NCBI GenBank assembly: GCA_030587435.1
Contig: JAUQZC010000167.1
Span: forward strand, 1 to 36,521
Length of the DNA: 36,521 nucleotides
DNA from: Candidatus Baldrarchaeota archaeon
Lineage (GTDB): Archaea > Asgardarchaeota > Baldrarchaeia > Baldrarchaeales > DXJG01
Direction of reading: 5' to 3'
The notes below the pieces were generated by a model. It did not search any database. It worked only from the letters and a program-made list of their open reading frames with translations, and was not told the origin of the DNA. The translations under genes were made by a program, and so were the position numbers. Shown here piece after piece: positions 16,961 through 24,786 of the stretch. Within the stretch, counting starts at the first letter, position 1. The number at the start of each line of letters is the position of its first letter.

Positions 16961-17866
16961 TTATAAAATTTTAGGTAATTTCACGAAAACAACAGATTTT
17001 GTGGGAGATTTTTCTGTGAATTCATTTAAAAGCATGAAAATAGCTTCTTTGACATCTGTGGTTATCGCACCGGCTGCTTTTTTATGGCCGCCGCCCCCTA
17101 ACTTTCTTGTAATTTCTTCTGCATCTATAGCGTCACTATCACGTCTCACCCTAATAGAAATTCTGATTTTTGAAGGTTCAGAAGCGTCCCTATAGAGGAC
17201 TGCAACGGCGTCACAACCACGATCTAAAAGCATATGTGCAATATCTTTTGCTGAATGATAAGATATTGCATCAATTTCATCAACTATAACAAAACCGCTG
17301 TTAACACCAAGACTGTCGACGAAAGCTTTTAGAAAGCTTCTAATTTTTGAGAGTTTCGCTTCGATTTCTTTTTGCTTCTTTTTTAACCATTCGTCGCTTA
17401 AGAAGTCTTTCCCTTTCTCAGCTAGAATTTTAGCAATTCTCAAAAGATTTTTTTCGTTGTTTAGAGAAGCTTTAATAATTTTATCTAGAATTAATGTTTC
17501 CTCGGTGTGCCTAGCTGTATCAGCGGCAACAGCGATTTCAACAAGTTCTCTAGCTTTTTTATCATTTTCCAAGTTCAAATATTTCATCAGCAGAAGAGCT
17601 GCTGCAGGAGCATTCGGGTCTACTACGTCTTGTGGGCTGAGCAAACCTTCTGCTTTTAACCTTTCCAAGTTGCTTTTATGATGATCTATGTTTACTTTAC
17701 ATTTCTTGGGTTTTGGAAGATCTACAACGAGGTCAAATTCCTCATTAACCGTAAAGACGCTTCTAGGATTTAGAAATCTTATTTTTGCATTTGGAAATTT
17801 TAGAAGTATCAATGCTGCTGAACAAATGCCATCGCAATCGTCGCCATGGACTGCAACCCTCAACAT
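16961..17866 (-). CDS. DHH-family phosphoesterase
   Basis: 301 aa. DHH motifs: HGDDCDG (7-13, metal ligands His7, Asp and Asp), VVDLP (Asp49), the name-giving DHH at 61-63 (NIDHHKSN), and AADTARH. The C-terminal DHHA1 domain has the substrate-binding GGGGHKKAAG motif near residues 258-267. Such proteins hydrolyse short RNA or nucleotide phosphodiesters (nanoRNase, pAp phosphatase, c-di-AMP phosphodiesterase groups); archaeal members of this size are often nuclease-like. There are no attached RecJ OB-fold or CBS/TM domains, so it is a minimal DHH-DHHA1 protein. Specificity cannot be inferred. It precedes the metallophosphoesterase on the same strand order (55-base gap). Confidence 0.85.
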   Translation of the reverse strand: MLRVAVHGDDCDGICSAALILLKFPNAKIRFLNPRSVFTVNEEFDLVVDLPKPKKCKVNIDHHKSNLERLKAEGLLSPQDVVDPNAPAAALLLMKYLNLENDKKARELVEIAVAADTARHTEETLILDKIIKASLNNEKNLLRIAKILAEKGKDFLSDEWLKKKQKEIEAKLSKIRSFLKAFVDSLGVNSGFVIVDEIDAISYHSAKDIAHMLLDRGCDAVAVLYRDASEPSKIRISIRVRRDSDAIDAEEITRKLGGGGHKKAAGAITTDVKEAIFMLLNEFTEKSPTKSVVFVKLPKIL

Positions 17867-17921
17867 AATTCCGCTCCAACGTGCCTCTCAGTGATGAATT
17901 ATTTGCTATTATTTATTGTTC

Positions 17922-18431
17922 TTATAGAGTGATTTTTTTGACTTCCATTCGCTTCGTATCTAAAATCATCATGGTAGACATATGTGTTAAGTATCCGCAG
18001 ACCTCTCCAGGGTTTAAAACTAGGGTGTCTCCTATTTTTTGTTTATCGTATTTGTGTGTATGTCCGTAGGCAACAATGTCGTATTTGCCGGTTTCAGCGA
18101 GTTTGTATGCAATGTTAATGGTCATTTCTGGAGAACGGTATCCATGTAAAATCAGAACCCTTAATCCGTCGATTTCAATTGTATGCGGACCGTCGTGGAG
18201 TTGAAAACCTACGCTGGAGAACTTTTGGGTAAGGGTATACTTATCTCCGTCATTGTTACCGAAAACTCCGATCAGTTTACAGTTTAGTTTTCCAAGTTCT
18301 CTTACAACAAACGGAGAAATAAAGTCTCCGCAGTGAATAACCATTTCAACTTTTAATTCGTTAAGTTTACTAACAGCTTTTGCTATAGCTTCTAAGCGAT
18401 CATGAGTATCAGAGATAATACCAATAAGCAT
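17922..18431 (-). CDS. YfcE/MJ0936-type metallophosphoesterase
   Basis: 169 aa with the five calcineurin-like motifs in order: SDTHDR, HCGDF, GNNDGD, LHGYR and YGHTHK. These bind two metal ions in a small phosphodiesterase of the YfcE/MJ0936 family, a length typical for it. The substrate in vivo is not known for most archaeal members. I chose ATG 18431 over an upstream in-frame start at 18470 because GGAGGT sits 7 bases before it and the protein then begins MLIGIISDTHD, directly at the first motif. Immediately upstream of the DHH phosphoesterase, on the same strand, so the two may be cotranscribed. Confidence 0.87.
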   Translation of the reverse strand: MLIGIISDTHDRLEAIAKAVSKLNELKVEMVIHCGDFISPFVVRELGKLNCKLIGVFGNNDGDKYTLTQKFSSVGFQLHDGPHTIEIDGLRVLILHGYRSPEMTINIAYKLAETGKYDIVAYGHTHKYDKQKIGDTLVLNPGEVCGYLTHMSTMMILDTKRMEVKKITL

Positions 18432-18687
18432 ACATTCTACCTCCACATAGGGCTTATAATAATTTATCACTCTGTTTTTTATAGCTGACTTAAACTTAAA
18501 TGAAACATTGGTTATTTAAATCGTACACTAAGTGGGTAAAAAAGATTTGTAAATTCATCAACAAAAAAGCCTGCAGAAATTCTACATGAAATAGAGAACA
18601 ATATGTGTGAAGCGTTAGCTATTGCAAAATGATAATAGAAAAGTTTATCTACTCTCCTAGATTTTTCATGTTGAAAGGTGGTTCTAA

Positions 18688-18984
18688 ATGGTTACAAAGG
18701 AACAAGTAATGGAAGCTCTAAAAAACGTTTATGACCCAGAAATAGGAGTAAGCGTTGTGGACTTAGGCCTAATATATGAGGTTAAAGTCGAAGACGAAAA
18801 AGTTTACGTTAAAATGACCTTAACAACCGTTGGATGCCCCCTAGCTTTAGTGATACCAAGACAAGTCGAAGATGCGATAAGAAAACTTGGGGTAAAAGAT
18901 GTTGAAGTAGAGTTGACCTTCGACCCGCCGTGGAATCCAAGCATGATGTCCGAAGAATTAAGGAAAAGATTCGGCTTTGAATAG
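18688..18984 (+). CDS. MIP18/DUF59-family Fe-S cluster assembly factor
   Basis: 98 aa, a stand-alone MIP18 (DUF59, SufT/PaaD-like) domain: EALKNVYDPEIGVSVVDLGLIYEVKV, MTLTTVGCPLALVIPRQVEDAI with the conserved Cys of the TxxGCP motif, and VELTFDPPWNPSMMSEELRKRFGF. Family members help mature Fe-S proteins, probably with the ApbC/Mrp-type P-loop carrier, which is not in this window. ATG 18688 follows AAAGGTGG about 7 bases upstream. The gene is monocistronic here, next to the acyl-CoA synthetase on the opposite strand. Confidence 0.9.
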   Translation: MVTKEQVMEALKNVYDPEIGVSVVDLGLIYEVKVEDEKVYVKMTLTTVGCPLALVIPRQVEDAIRKLGVKDVEVELTFDPPWNPSMMSEELRKRFGFE

Positions 18985-19013
18985 CGTCAACTAAAGTGTT
19001 TCACAGCTCACTT

Positions 19014-20429
19014 CTAATTTTGTTCAGCTGTTTTTTCTTTGATTTTTCCGTAACTATACAGTGCATGTGCGGCAGCTACAGCTCTTTCAGGTATAGGATA
19101 AACCGGAATCCCTATTTTTTCCAAGATCTTTGACATCTTTCTGGTATAAGGTCCACCTGCAGCCCCAACAACAATGGGCTTATTTGATTTCTCATTTAAT
19201 TCTTTCATAACATCAATGATGCCTTCATCCAACGGCGTGTCTTGAAAAACGAAAAACGGCATTAAAATGTGTACATTTATGTCTTCAAGAAAAGCCTCAA
19301 GAACAATTTTATAATCCTTGCTATTAGCACTACCAGTTACGTCAACGGGATTATTAACAATATAGAATGGAGGTAATTTTTCCTTAAGTTTGCTTATCGT
19401 TTCTTGGGACAATTTAGCTATTTTTAAGCCCTTTTCGATGCATGCATCAACCGCTTGAACCATTGGTCCAGCCCCGTTGCTTACCATGGCAACTCCTGGG
19501 CCTTGAGCTGGGGGCTGCATGGCTAGGGCCTTTGCCATGTCGAAGAGTTCTTCAAAGGTGTCTGCCCAAATTATACCTGCTTGTTTGAATGCTCCCCGAT
19601 AAATTCGTTCTTCTCCGCCAAGCCAACCTGTATGACTTTGAGCAGCTTTGGCTCCTTCTTTTGTTCTTCCTCCTTTAAGGACAATTACAGGTTTTTTCTT
19701 TACGACGTCTTTTGCTGCTTCAATAAATTTTTTCCCATTGCCTAAGCCTTCTAGGTAAATCGCAATTACTTTAGTATCTTCGTCTGCAGCTAGGTAGCGT
19801 AGTAAGTCTGCTTCGTCAACATCAATTCTGTTTCCGTAGCTAACAAATTTACTGATGCCAATACCACTTTCCGCAGCCCATTCGAGGAACGCGCAACCGT
19901 ATGTACCGCTTTGAGTAAGAAAAGCTATAGGTCCAGGTGGCGGTCTTATCATACGTTCTCTGCTTTGGAAAAATGTGTCCAGTCTTGTTTTTGAATCGAA
20001 AACTCCTATACAGTTTGGTCCAATAATTCTTATTCCATATTTTCTTGCTATTTCAGCTGTTTTTTCCTCTAATTCTTTTCCATGTTCTCCGAGTTCTTTG
20101 AAACCTCCAGAGATTATTACGATGTTTTTTATACCTTTTTTACCGCATTCTTCAACGACTTTAGGTGTGTGTTCTGCTGGTATAACTAAAACAGCTAAAT
20201 CTATTTTTTCGGGTATGTCAAGAACTGAGGGATAACATTTGAGTCCTAAAATTTCATTTCTTGCGGGGTTAACGGGAAAAACTTTGCCTTTATATTCAAA
20301 ACAAGTAAGGTTACGGAGAACTTCGTAACCGATTTTTCCAGGTTTAGAAGACGCCCCGATGACAGCCACAGACTTAGCTTTGAAAAACTTGTCAAATTGA
20401 GTTTTCTTGATACTGTTTTCCATGCTCAT
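19014..20429 (-). CDS. Acyl-CoA synthetase (ADP-forming), alpha subunit
   Basis: 471 aa, matching the CoA-binding plus succinyl-CoA-ligase-like alpha half of ADP-forming acetyl/acyl-CoA synthetase. These make ATP from acyl-CoA, ADP and phosphate, in archaeal fermentation of acids. Motifs: the CoA-binding Rossmann segment AVIGASSKPGKIGYEVLRNL (22-41), IGPNCIGVFD, TQSGTYGCAFLEWA, and the phospho-histidine loop QSHTGWLGG, with His at about 267. There is no ATP-grasp beta domain after it, and no beta-subunit gene lies on either side, so the partner must be elsewhere. The alternative of a NDP-forming ligase acting on a branched or aryl acid cannot be excluded. Start ATG 20429. Confidence 0.85.
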   Translation of the reverse strand: MSMENSIKKTQFDKFFKAKSVAVIGASSKPGKIGYEVLRNLTCFEYKGKVFPVNPARNEILGLKCYPSVLDIPEKIDLAVLVIPAEHTPKVVEECGKKGIKNIVIISGGFKELGEHGKELEEKTAEIARKYGIRIIGPNCIGVFDSKTRLDTFFQSRERMIRPPPGPIAFLTQSGTYGCAFLEWAAESGIGISKFVSYGNRIDVDEADLLRYLAADEDTKVIAIYLEGLGNGKKFIEAAKDVVKKKPVIVLKGGRTKEGAKAAQSHTGWLGGEERIYRGAFKQAGIIWADTFEELFDMAKALAMQPPAQGPGVAMVSNGAGPMVQAVDACIEKGLKIAKLSQETISKLKEKLPPFYIVNNPVDVTGSANSKDYKIVLEAFLEDINVHILMPFFVFQDTPLDEGIIDVMKELNEKSNKPIVVGAAGGPYTRKMSKILEKIGIPVYPIPERAVAAAHALYSYGKIKEKTAEQN

Positions 20430-20626
20430 CCCCTATTTAAATAATTTTTAAACCGTGAAATTACTAGTGATTTCTACATCACCATTTATGGGACTGTAAC
20501 ATTTTTAATCTTCCGTTACATCCAAGTTTTTATCTCTATGTTTATTTTATAAAACTTTGAAGACCAGAATCAGCTAGATGACATAAAACAGCTTTAAATA
20601 AAAATAGTGAAGAAGATGTTTCATTA

Positions 20627-20645
20627 GAAAGGGATTAGACCTTTC
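20627..20645 (-). terminator. Small stem-loop downstream of the Hsp20 gene
   Basis: GAAAGG-GATTAGA-CCTTTC, a perfect 6-base stem, sits 26 bases beyond the hsp20 stop. Archaeal termination mostly relies on T-runs rather than hairpins, so a terminator role is a weak inference. Confidence 0.25.
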
Positions 20646-20670
20646 CTCAGCGTTTAAAGGATTTAAATTC

Positions 20671-21150
20671 TTATTTTGTCTGGACTTTTAATGGCATTCT
20701 AAGCTCTAGTATTCTGTTTTTGAAATTCTTTTTGATGCTATTAGTATCAATGTCTTTTTCTATTTCGATTTCATGGATTAATTGTCCTCTACAAAATATT
20801 TTGACTTTTCCGTTTTCCACGTGAAAACTTACGTCTTTTTCGTCTAATGTTGGCACTTCTGCGATAACTATGACTTCGTTTGCTGTTTTAATAACGTCGC
20901 TGAGAAAGTCTTGAGATTCTTGTCTGGTTTGTGTTGTTTTATCTATGGTCGACATGTAGTTATTGAATGTCGGTGGATACCTTTGTTCCTTTATTATCCT
21001 TTTACCGTTGGGCAATGTGATTTCTATTTTTTCGTATCCAAAGACTTGCGTGTTTTGAGGGTTAATTTTCGAGGTTATCATGAGGTTTTTTATCATTTGT
21101 CTAAGTATTTCTCTCATTTCTTTTTCTAGGTTGTCTTCCCAATCTTTCAA
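20671..21150 (-). CDS. Hsp20/alpha-crystallin family small heat shock protein
   Basis: 159 aa. The alpha-crystallin domain is in the second half: ANEVIVIAEVPTLDEKDVSFHVENGKVKIFCRG, then EIEKDIDTNSIKKNFKNRILELRMPL, the ..N.ILEL.. motif near the end replacing the usual xNGVLEV. The first ~75 residues are charged and helical, unusual in length compared with compact Hsp20s, and include a YPPTFNNYM segment. As an oligomeric holdase it would bind unfolding proteins in the cytosol. TTG 21150 is preferred because AGAGGTG lies 8 bases upstream; no ATG is better placed. Divergent from an ArsR-like gene across a palindromic operator, so heat or stress control by that regulator is likely. Confidence 0.75.
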   Translation of the reverse strand: MKDWEDNLEKEMREILRQMIKNLMITSKINPQNTQVFGYEKIEITLPNGKRIIKEQRYPPTFNNYMSTIDKTTQTRQESQDFLSDVIKTANEVIVIAEVPTLDEKDVSFHVENGKVKIFCRGQLIHEIEIEKDIDTNSIKKNFKNRILELRMPLKVQTK

Positions 21151-21172
21151 GTTATTACACCTCTTAGCGTTA

Positions 21173-21223
21173 AGTCACTAATAGGTGACTAATGTCACCT
21201 ATAGGTGAGTAATATATATAAAG
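21173..21223. promoter_or_regulatory. Palindromic operator and shared TATA between hsp20 and the ArsR-like gene
   Basis: The spacer contains three overlapping dyads: AGTCAC-6 bases-GTGACT (21173-21190), GGTGAC-TAAT-GTCACC (21184-21199) and the perfect palindrome TCACCTATAGGTGA (21195-21208). Immediately next is a symmetric AATATATATAAAG (21211-21223). That sequence can serve as TATA for the + gene (predicted transcription start about 21241, ATG 21246, almost leaderless) and for hsp20 on the minus strand (predicted start near 21190, inside the dyads). A dimeric winged-helix protein bound here would hide the start region of hsp20 and the BRE of the regulator. Confidence 0.7.
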
Positions 21224-21245
21224 TTAACGATCTCATTTAATTTCT

Positions 21246-21785
21246 ATGGAGGGAAAAACAATAACCAGCGAAGAGATCGAGAAAGAAATAGAGAAAATAG
21301 CTGAATTGTTAAAGGTTCTCTCAGGGAAAAACTGCTTAAAAATACTTCAAGCGCTCAGCGAACCGAAATATTGGTCTCAATTAGTTGAAGAACTAAATAT
21401 GCATAGATGGGTGCTTAAAAAATATATAGATAAACTTCTTCAATGCGGCTTAATTGAATCGTTTTTAAAACCTGTAGAACGCGGGCCGCCTAGAAGATAT
21501 TTTCAAATATCTCGTAATCTGACACTTCTTTTAGAAGTATCACCTGAAGGCGTACATATACATCAATTTGCGTTGCCTCGTGTAAGAAACATTCATGAAA
21601 TTTTTAGGAAATATCCTTCGATTAAAAAAATAGTTGAAGAGCTTAAAAAAATGGAACAAATACCAACTCTTTTCAGGCGTGAAGAGTTTATAGAACAATT
21701 GAAAAGTAAGATAGAGGAGGAACTATCTACGTTAAGTATGGCAATTGATTTTCTTAGAAATATATTAAAACAGTTAGAAGACTGA
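21246..21785 (+). CDS. ArsR-like winged-helix transcriptional regulator
   Basis: 179 aa. Residues about 15-90 form a winged helix: LLKVLSGKNCLKILQALSEPKYWSQLVEELNMHRWVLKKYIDKLLQCGLIES, then a wing (KPVERGPPRRYFQISRNL). The C-terminal ~70 residues are a charged helical tail (IEQLKSKIEEELSTLSMAIDFLRNILKQLED), probably for dimerisation. No Cys metal-sensor cluster like ArsR/SmtB is present, so sensing of temperature or protein stress, as in the Phr heat-shock repressor of Pyrococcus, is a better guess than metal. The gene lies head to head with hsp20 across an overlapping palindrome, which is the arrangement expected of a local regulator. Confidence 0.78.
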   Translation: MEGKTITSEEIEKEIEKIAELLKVLSGKNCLKILQALSEPKYWSQLVEELNMHRWVLKKYIDKLLQCGLIESFLKPVERGPPRRYFQISRNLTLLLEVSPEGVHIHQFALPRVRNIHEIFRKYPSIKKIVEELKKMEQIPTLFRREEFIEQLKSKIEEELSTLSMAIDFLRNILKQLED

Positions 21786-21874
21786 TGGTTAAAAAAGCTT
21801 AGACAACATTTTTAAGAAACTTATAGACAAATATCTTTCTGTTCTAGCTTGCAGTTTATAGGGGGACTGATGGT

Positions 21875-22969
21875 ATGGATGTTGAGGAACGCGTTAGATT
21901 AGTCGCTAGAAACACAGAGGAAGTTGTGACTTTATATGAGTTGAGAAATTTGTTTGAGACTACTGAGAGACCTAAGGGTTACATAGGTTATGAACCAAGT
22001 GGTCTTGTCCATCTCGGATGGGCAATTACAGCTAATAAGGTTATAGATTTTGTTAAGGCTGGTTTCGATTTTACAATTTTGCTTGCTGATTTACATGCTT
22101 ATGCAAATGAGAAGTTAGGGGGCGTGCTTGAGAATATTAGAATGTGTGCTAAGTACATGGAGCATACATTCACGGCTTTAGGTGTTCCCAGAGATAAGGT
22201 ACGTTACCTACTTGCGACAAAATTTGTTGAGAACATGGGAGCAGAATATTTGGAGATGATGATTAGAATAGCTAGAAGTGCAACTCTTATGAGAATCAAA
22301 CGATCTTTGACAATATTGGGTAGAAAAATGGAAGAAGCAGAGATGAAGTTTAGTATGTTGATTTATCCTCCTATGCAGGCAGCAGACGTTTTTCTTCTTG
22401 ACGTTGACGTGGCTTACGGTGGAATAGATCAGAGAAGCGTTCACATGCTGTGTAGAGACATTGCGCCCAGGGTTGGAAGGAAGAAGCCTATAGCTGTTCA
22501 TACTCCTCTTCTTTCGGGTTTGGCTGGTGTGGGAAGAATGGATATTGCCGGAAAAACCAAAGAAGAAGTCCTTTTAGATACGAAGATGAGCAAAAGTTTG
22601 CCGGAGACATGTATATTTGTTCATGATTCTCCAGATGATATAAGAAAGAAAATTAGACAAGCTTATTGTCCACCGAAGGATGTGGCATTTAATCCTGTGA
22701 TGGAAATAAACAAATATTTGTTGTTTGCTCGTGATGGTTTTACTTTGGAGATTCGTAGACCAGAAAAATACGGGGGGGATTTGGTTGTTGAATCGTATTC
22801 TGAATTGGAGCAATTGTATTTGAAGGGTGAGCTTCATCCCTTGGATTTAAAAAATGCAACTGCTGATGCACTAATAGAATTTTTAAAACCGGTAAGAGAA
22901 TATTTTGAGAAAAATATTGAGGCTAAAAAATTACTTGAGAAGATGAAGGCTATTAAGAAAACGAGATAA
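21875..22969 (+). CDS. tyrS: Tyrosyl-tRNA synthetase (archaeal/eukaryotic type)
   Basis: 364 aa class Ic enzyme charging tRNA-Tyr. The HIGH-like motif is HLGW in YEPSGLVHLGWAITANKVIDF (about 38-58), and the second signature is a perfect KMSKS in LDTKMSKSLPETCIFVHD. The absence of an N-terminal bacterial S4 tail domain and the LLADLHAYANEKLGG region (about 70-84) fit the archaeal/eukaryotic TyrRS rather than the bacterial one. GGGGGACTGATGGT precedes ATG 21875; an overlapping out-of-frame ATG at 21870 is not used. Transcribed in the same direction as, but 89 bases after, the ArsR-like gene, and probably independently promoted. Confidence 0.92.
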   Translation: MDVEERVRLVARNTEEVVTLYELRNLFETTERPKGYIGYEPSGLVHLGWAITANKVIDFVKAGFDFTILLADLHAYANEKLGGVLENIRMCAKYMEHTFTALGVPRDKVRYLLATKFVENMGAEYLEMMIRIARSATLMRIKRSLTILGRKMEEAEMKFSMLIYPPMQAADVFLLDVDVAYGGIDQRSVHMLCRDIAPRVGRKKPIAVHTPLLSGLAGVGRMDIAGKTKEEVLLDTKMSKSLPETCIFVHDSPDDIRKKIRQAYCPPKDVAFNPVMEINKYLLFARDGFTLEIRRPEKYGGDLVVESYSELEQLYLKGELHPLDLKNATADALIEFLKPVREYFEKNIEAKKLLEKMKAIKKTR

Positions 22970-22975
22970 AATATT

Positions 22976-23830
22976 TTATGTTATTATATATTCTTTACTT
23001 TTACGAAGTTTTCCAATGATGTCGAGTTCTTTTGTTGTTAGTGTTAATAGTTTTTGAGCAAAGTAGCCGAAGGATTTTGCGTACAGGGGATTTCTGGTAA
23101 AGATACCAATGTTATAGGATATAATTGGCGACCATTTACCAACCATAGTAACCAAGCAGCAACTATCATCGGCAATGTAGCAACCAAGGGGTAGTTCACC
23201 ATAAGGCCAGAGGTAAAGCACGGAAATTTTTGATAATTCACGTATCTGATATTTGTAATTGTCATTTGCCTTTAAACCTATAGTTATATCTACGTTTGCT
23301 TTAGCTAAATGTTTAATAGTTTTAACTATTTTCTTCCCCTCTAGTTCAAAGATGTCGGGAGTAATTATAGCAATTAATTTGGATTTTGCGGACTCTATGG
23401 TTTCCTCGATAATCTTTAGTATTTTTTCTTCTTCGTTAACTAATTCTATTGTACCCATGGCCGAGAACCTTGTTTCACTCATACTCTTAGTAAGTAATTT
23501 TTTGAACTGTTCCATTGTTTCATTGATTAGTTTCAAGCGGTTTTCGTATCTTGTGCGTAGTATTTCTAGCATCTCATCTGGGAGAACAGCCACATATCTC
23601 CCACCTCTACTAGAAGCCTCCTTTAAAACAAAACCTTTTTCTATGAGCCTATTTATAGTTTCATAGACGTTTGGACGAGGAACATTAGAATAATTTGATA
23701 TTTCAGATGCATTCAGAGGAACACCGGAAGAAATTAAGACTAGGTATATTTTTGCTTCATTTTGAGTGAAACCTAGCTTCTCTAAGATTTTTAGTAGCTT
23801 TTTTTGAAGTGATGTGGACATTGCGATCAT
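22976..23830 (-). CDS. TrmB-family transcriptional regulator
   Basis: 284 aa. The N-terminal winged helix (about 10-80) has the TrmB signature: LLKILEKLGFTQNEAKIYLVLISSGVPLNASEISNYSNVPRPNVYETINRLIEKGFV. A helical linker follows, then the C-terminal ligand-binding region (about 130-280). TrmB proteins are archaeal regulators of sugar-transport and carbohydrate genes; some are global. No sugar transporter is near, so its targets are elsewhere or it is autoregulated. Start at ATG 23830 (or ATG 23821, MSTSLQ). No Shine-Dalgarno is evident, which fits a short leader from a TATA-like AAATATATTA at about 23869-23879. A 42-base near-palindrome spans the presumed promoter. The 3' end converges on tyrS with 6 bases between. 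Confidence 0.85.
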   Translation of the reverse strand: MIAMSTSLQKKLLKILEKLGFTQNEAKIYLVLISSGVPLNASEISNYSNVPRPNVYETINRLIEKGFVLKEASSRGGRYVAVLPDEMLEILRTRYENRLKLINETMEQFKKLLTKSMSETRFSAMGTIELVNEEEKILKIIEETIESAKSKLIAIITPDIFELEGKKIVKTIKHLAKANVDITIGLKANDNYKYQIRELSKISVLYLWPYGELPLGCYIADDSCCLVTMVGKWSPIISYNIGIFTRNPLYAKSFGYFAQKLLTLTTKELDIIGKLRKSKEYIIT

Positions 23831-23842
23831 CGCGAGTTTGTT

Positions 23843-23884
23843 ATAGTAAATATTACATCTTTATGTAGTAATATATTTTACTAT
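23843..23884. promoter_or_regulatory. Imperfect palindrome over the TrmB-like gene promoter
   Basis: Arms ATAGTAAATATTACAT (23843-23858) and the near-complement ATGTAGTAATAT-ATTTTACTAT (23863-23884) flank CTTT. The outer ATAGTAAA/TTTACTAT pair is exact; the inner part needs small bulges. It covers the minus-strand TATA-like element and likely transcription start 13-54 bases ahead of ATG 23830, an ideal place for autoregulation by the encoded regulator. Confidence 0.5.
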
Positions 23885-24171
23885 TATTCAAATAACCGTT
23901 AAAAAACTCTAAAAAACATTAACAAGTATAATCCTCTTACATCGCAGCAGTATTAGATAACAAATAAGTCTTTTAGGAATTAAAACTTAATAAATTCTTA
24001 ATAACTATTTAACTAAGGTAAAAAGATCACATAGTACTGAGGACGATAAATAAGAAACTTATAACATGTTTTGGAAACATCAATCTGAGAGGAGTTAAAA
24101 TTGTTGAGAGTAGTGCTACAAAATAGATTTAAATTTGAAAGTATGATATTGAATGTGGAGGAGTAAAGGAA
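23885..24171. other. Intergenic region ahead of the PhoU-TrkA_C pair
   Basis: AT-rich spacer. GGAGGAG at 24157-24163 is the likely ribosome-binding site for GTG 24172. A short frame from TTG 24103 after GAGAGGAG, ending at the TAA at 24164, would encode about 21 residues, but nothing marks it as real. No RNA gene or further repeat is seen. Confidence 0.35.
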
Positions 24172-24786
24172 GTGGTTACTCAGGAAGTTGAATATAAGCC
24201 GCTTTCTGTTAGAGAGATTTTAAAGGAAATGAAGGATCTTTCATCTCTCATGATAGATTTGGCGTATTCTGCTTTTCTTTATAATCATAAAAAGCTGGCA
24301 GAAGAAGTAATGAGACTAGAGGAAAGGGTAGATTATCTTGGTTATCTTCTCGGCATACAGGCGGCTCTAGCAGCTCGTGATAGAGAAGACGCTGAACAAG
24401 TATCGGGAATTCTCAAAGTTGCAACAGCAGTTGATAAGATATCTGATGCAGCGGCGGACATAGCGAACTTGGTGCTTCTCAATATATCGATTCATCCATC
24501 CATTCACTCGGCCTTTAAGAAAACTGAGGAAATTCTTGGAAGAGTCAAGGTAAAGGAGGGAAGTGTGTTAGCTAACAAGACTCTTGAAGATCTAATGCTG
24601 GAGACAAGAATAGGTGTAGATGTTATAGCTGTTAGGCGAGAAAAGGTTTGGATTTTAAATCCAGGTAGGAAAGTTAAACTGAGACCTGGAGATATTTTAA
24701 TTGCTAGGGGAAGTGTTGAAAGTATAGAACTTCTCGATAAGCTATCTTCAGGTGAGGTTAAAGAACTCCCGGAGGTAACTAGGTGA
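24172..24786 (+). CDS. PhoU-domain protein with C-terminal TrkA_C (RCK_C) domain, copy 1
   Basis: 204 aa. Residues about 10-115 are a PhoU-like three-helix unit (EMKDLSSLMIDLAYSAFLYNHKKLAEEVMRLEERVDYL..., ...ATAVDKISDAAADIANLVL). Residues about 125-195 are a TrkA_C/RCK_C domain (VKEGSVLANKTLEDLMLETRIGVDVIAVRREKVWILNPGRKVKLRPGDILIARGSVESIELL), a small ligand-binding module usually regulating cation transport. In other archaea this architecture is found beside MgtE/SLC41-like or TrkH-like transporters; none is in this window. Starts at GTG 24172 after GGAGGAG. Its stop overlaps the next gene's start (GTGA), so the two are translationally coupled and may form a heteromer. Confidence 0.8.
   Translation: MVTQEVEYKPLSVREILKEMKDLSSLMIDLAYSAFLYNHKKLAEEVMRLEERVDYLGYLLGIQAALAARDREDAEQVSGILKVATAVDKISDAAADIANLVLLNISIHPSIHSAFKKTEEILGRVKVKEGSVLANKTLEDLMLETRIGVDVIAVRREKVWILNPGRKVKLRPGDILIARGSVESIELLDKLSSGEVKELPEVTR

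Noticed and set aside
18540..18632. Short open stretch coding KPAEILHEIENNMCEALAIAK before TGA
   Set aside because: It reads like protein but has no start codon after the preceding stop and only about 30 codons; could be a gene remnant, too short to call.
24103..24166. Possible 21-residue leader peptide from TTG after GAGAGGAG
   Set aside because: Short, no conserved features, and its end only reflects the ribosome-binding site of the next gene.
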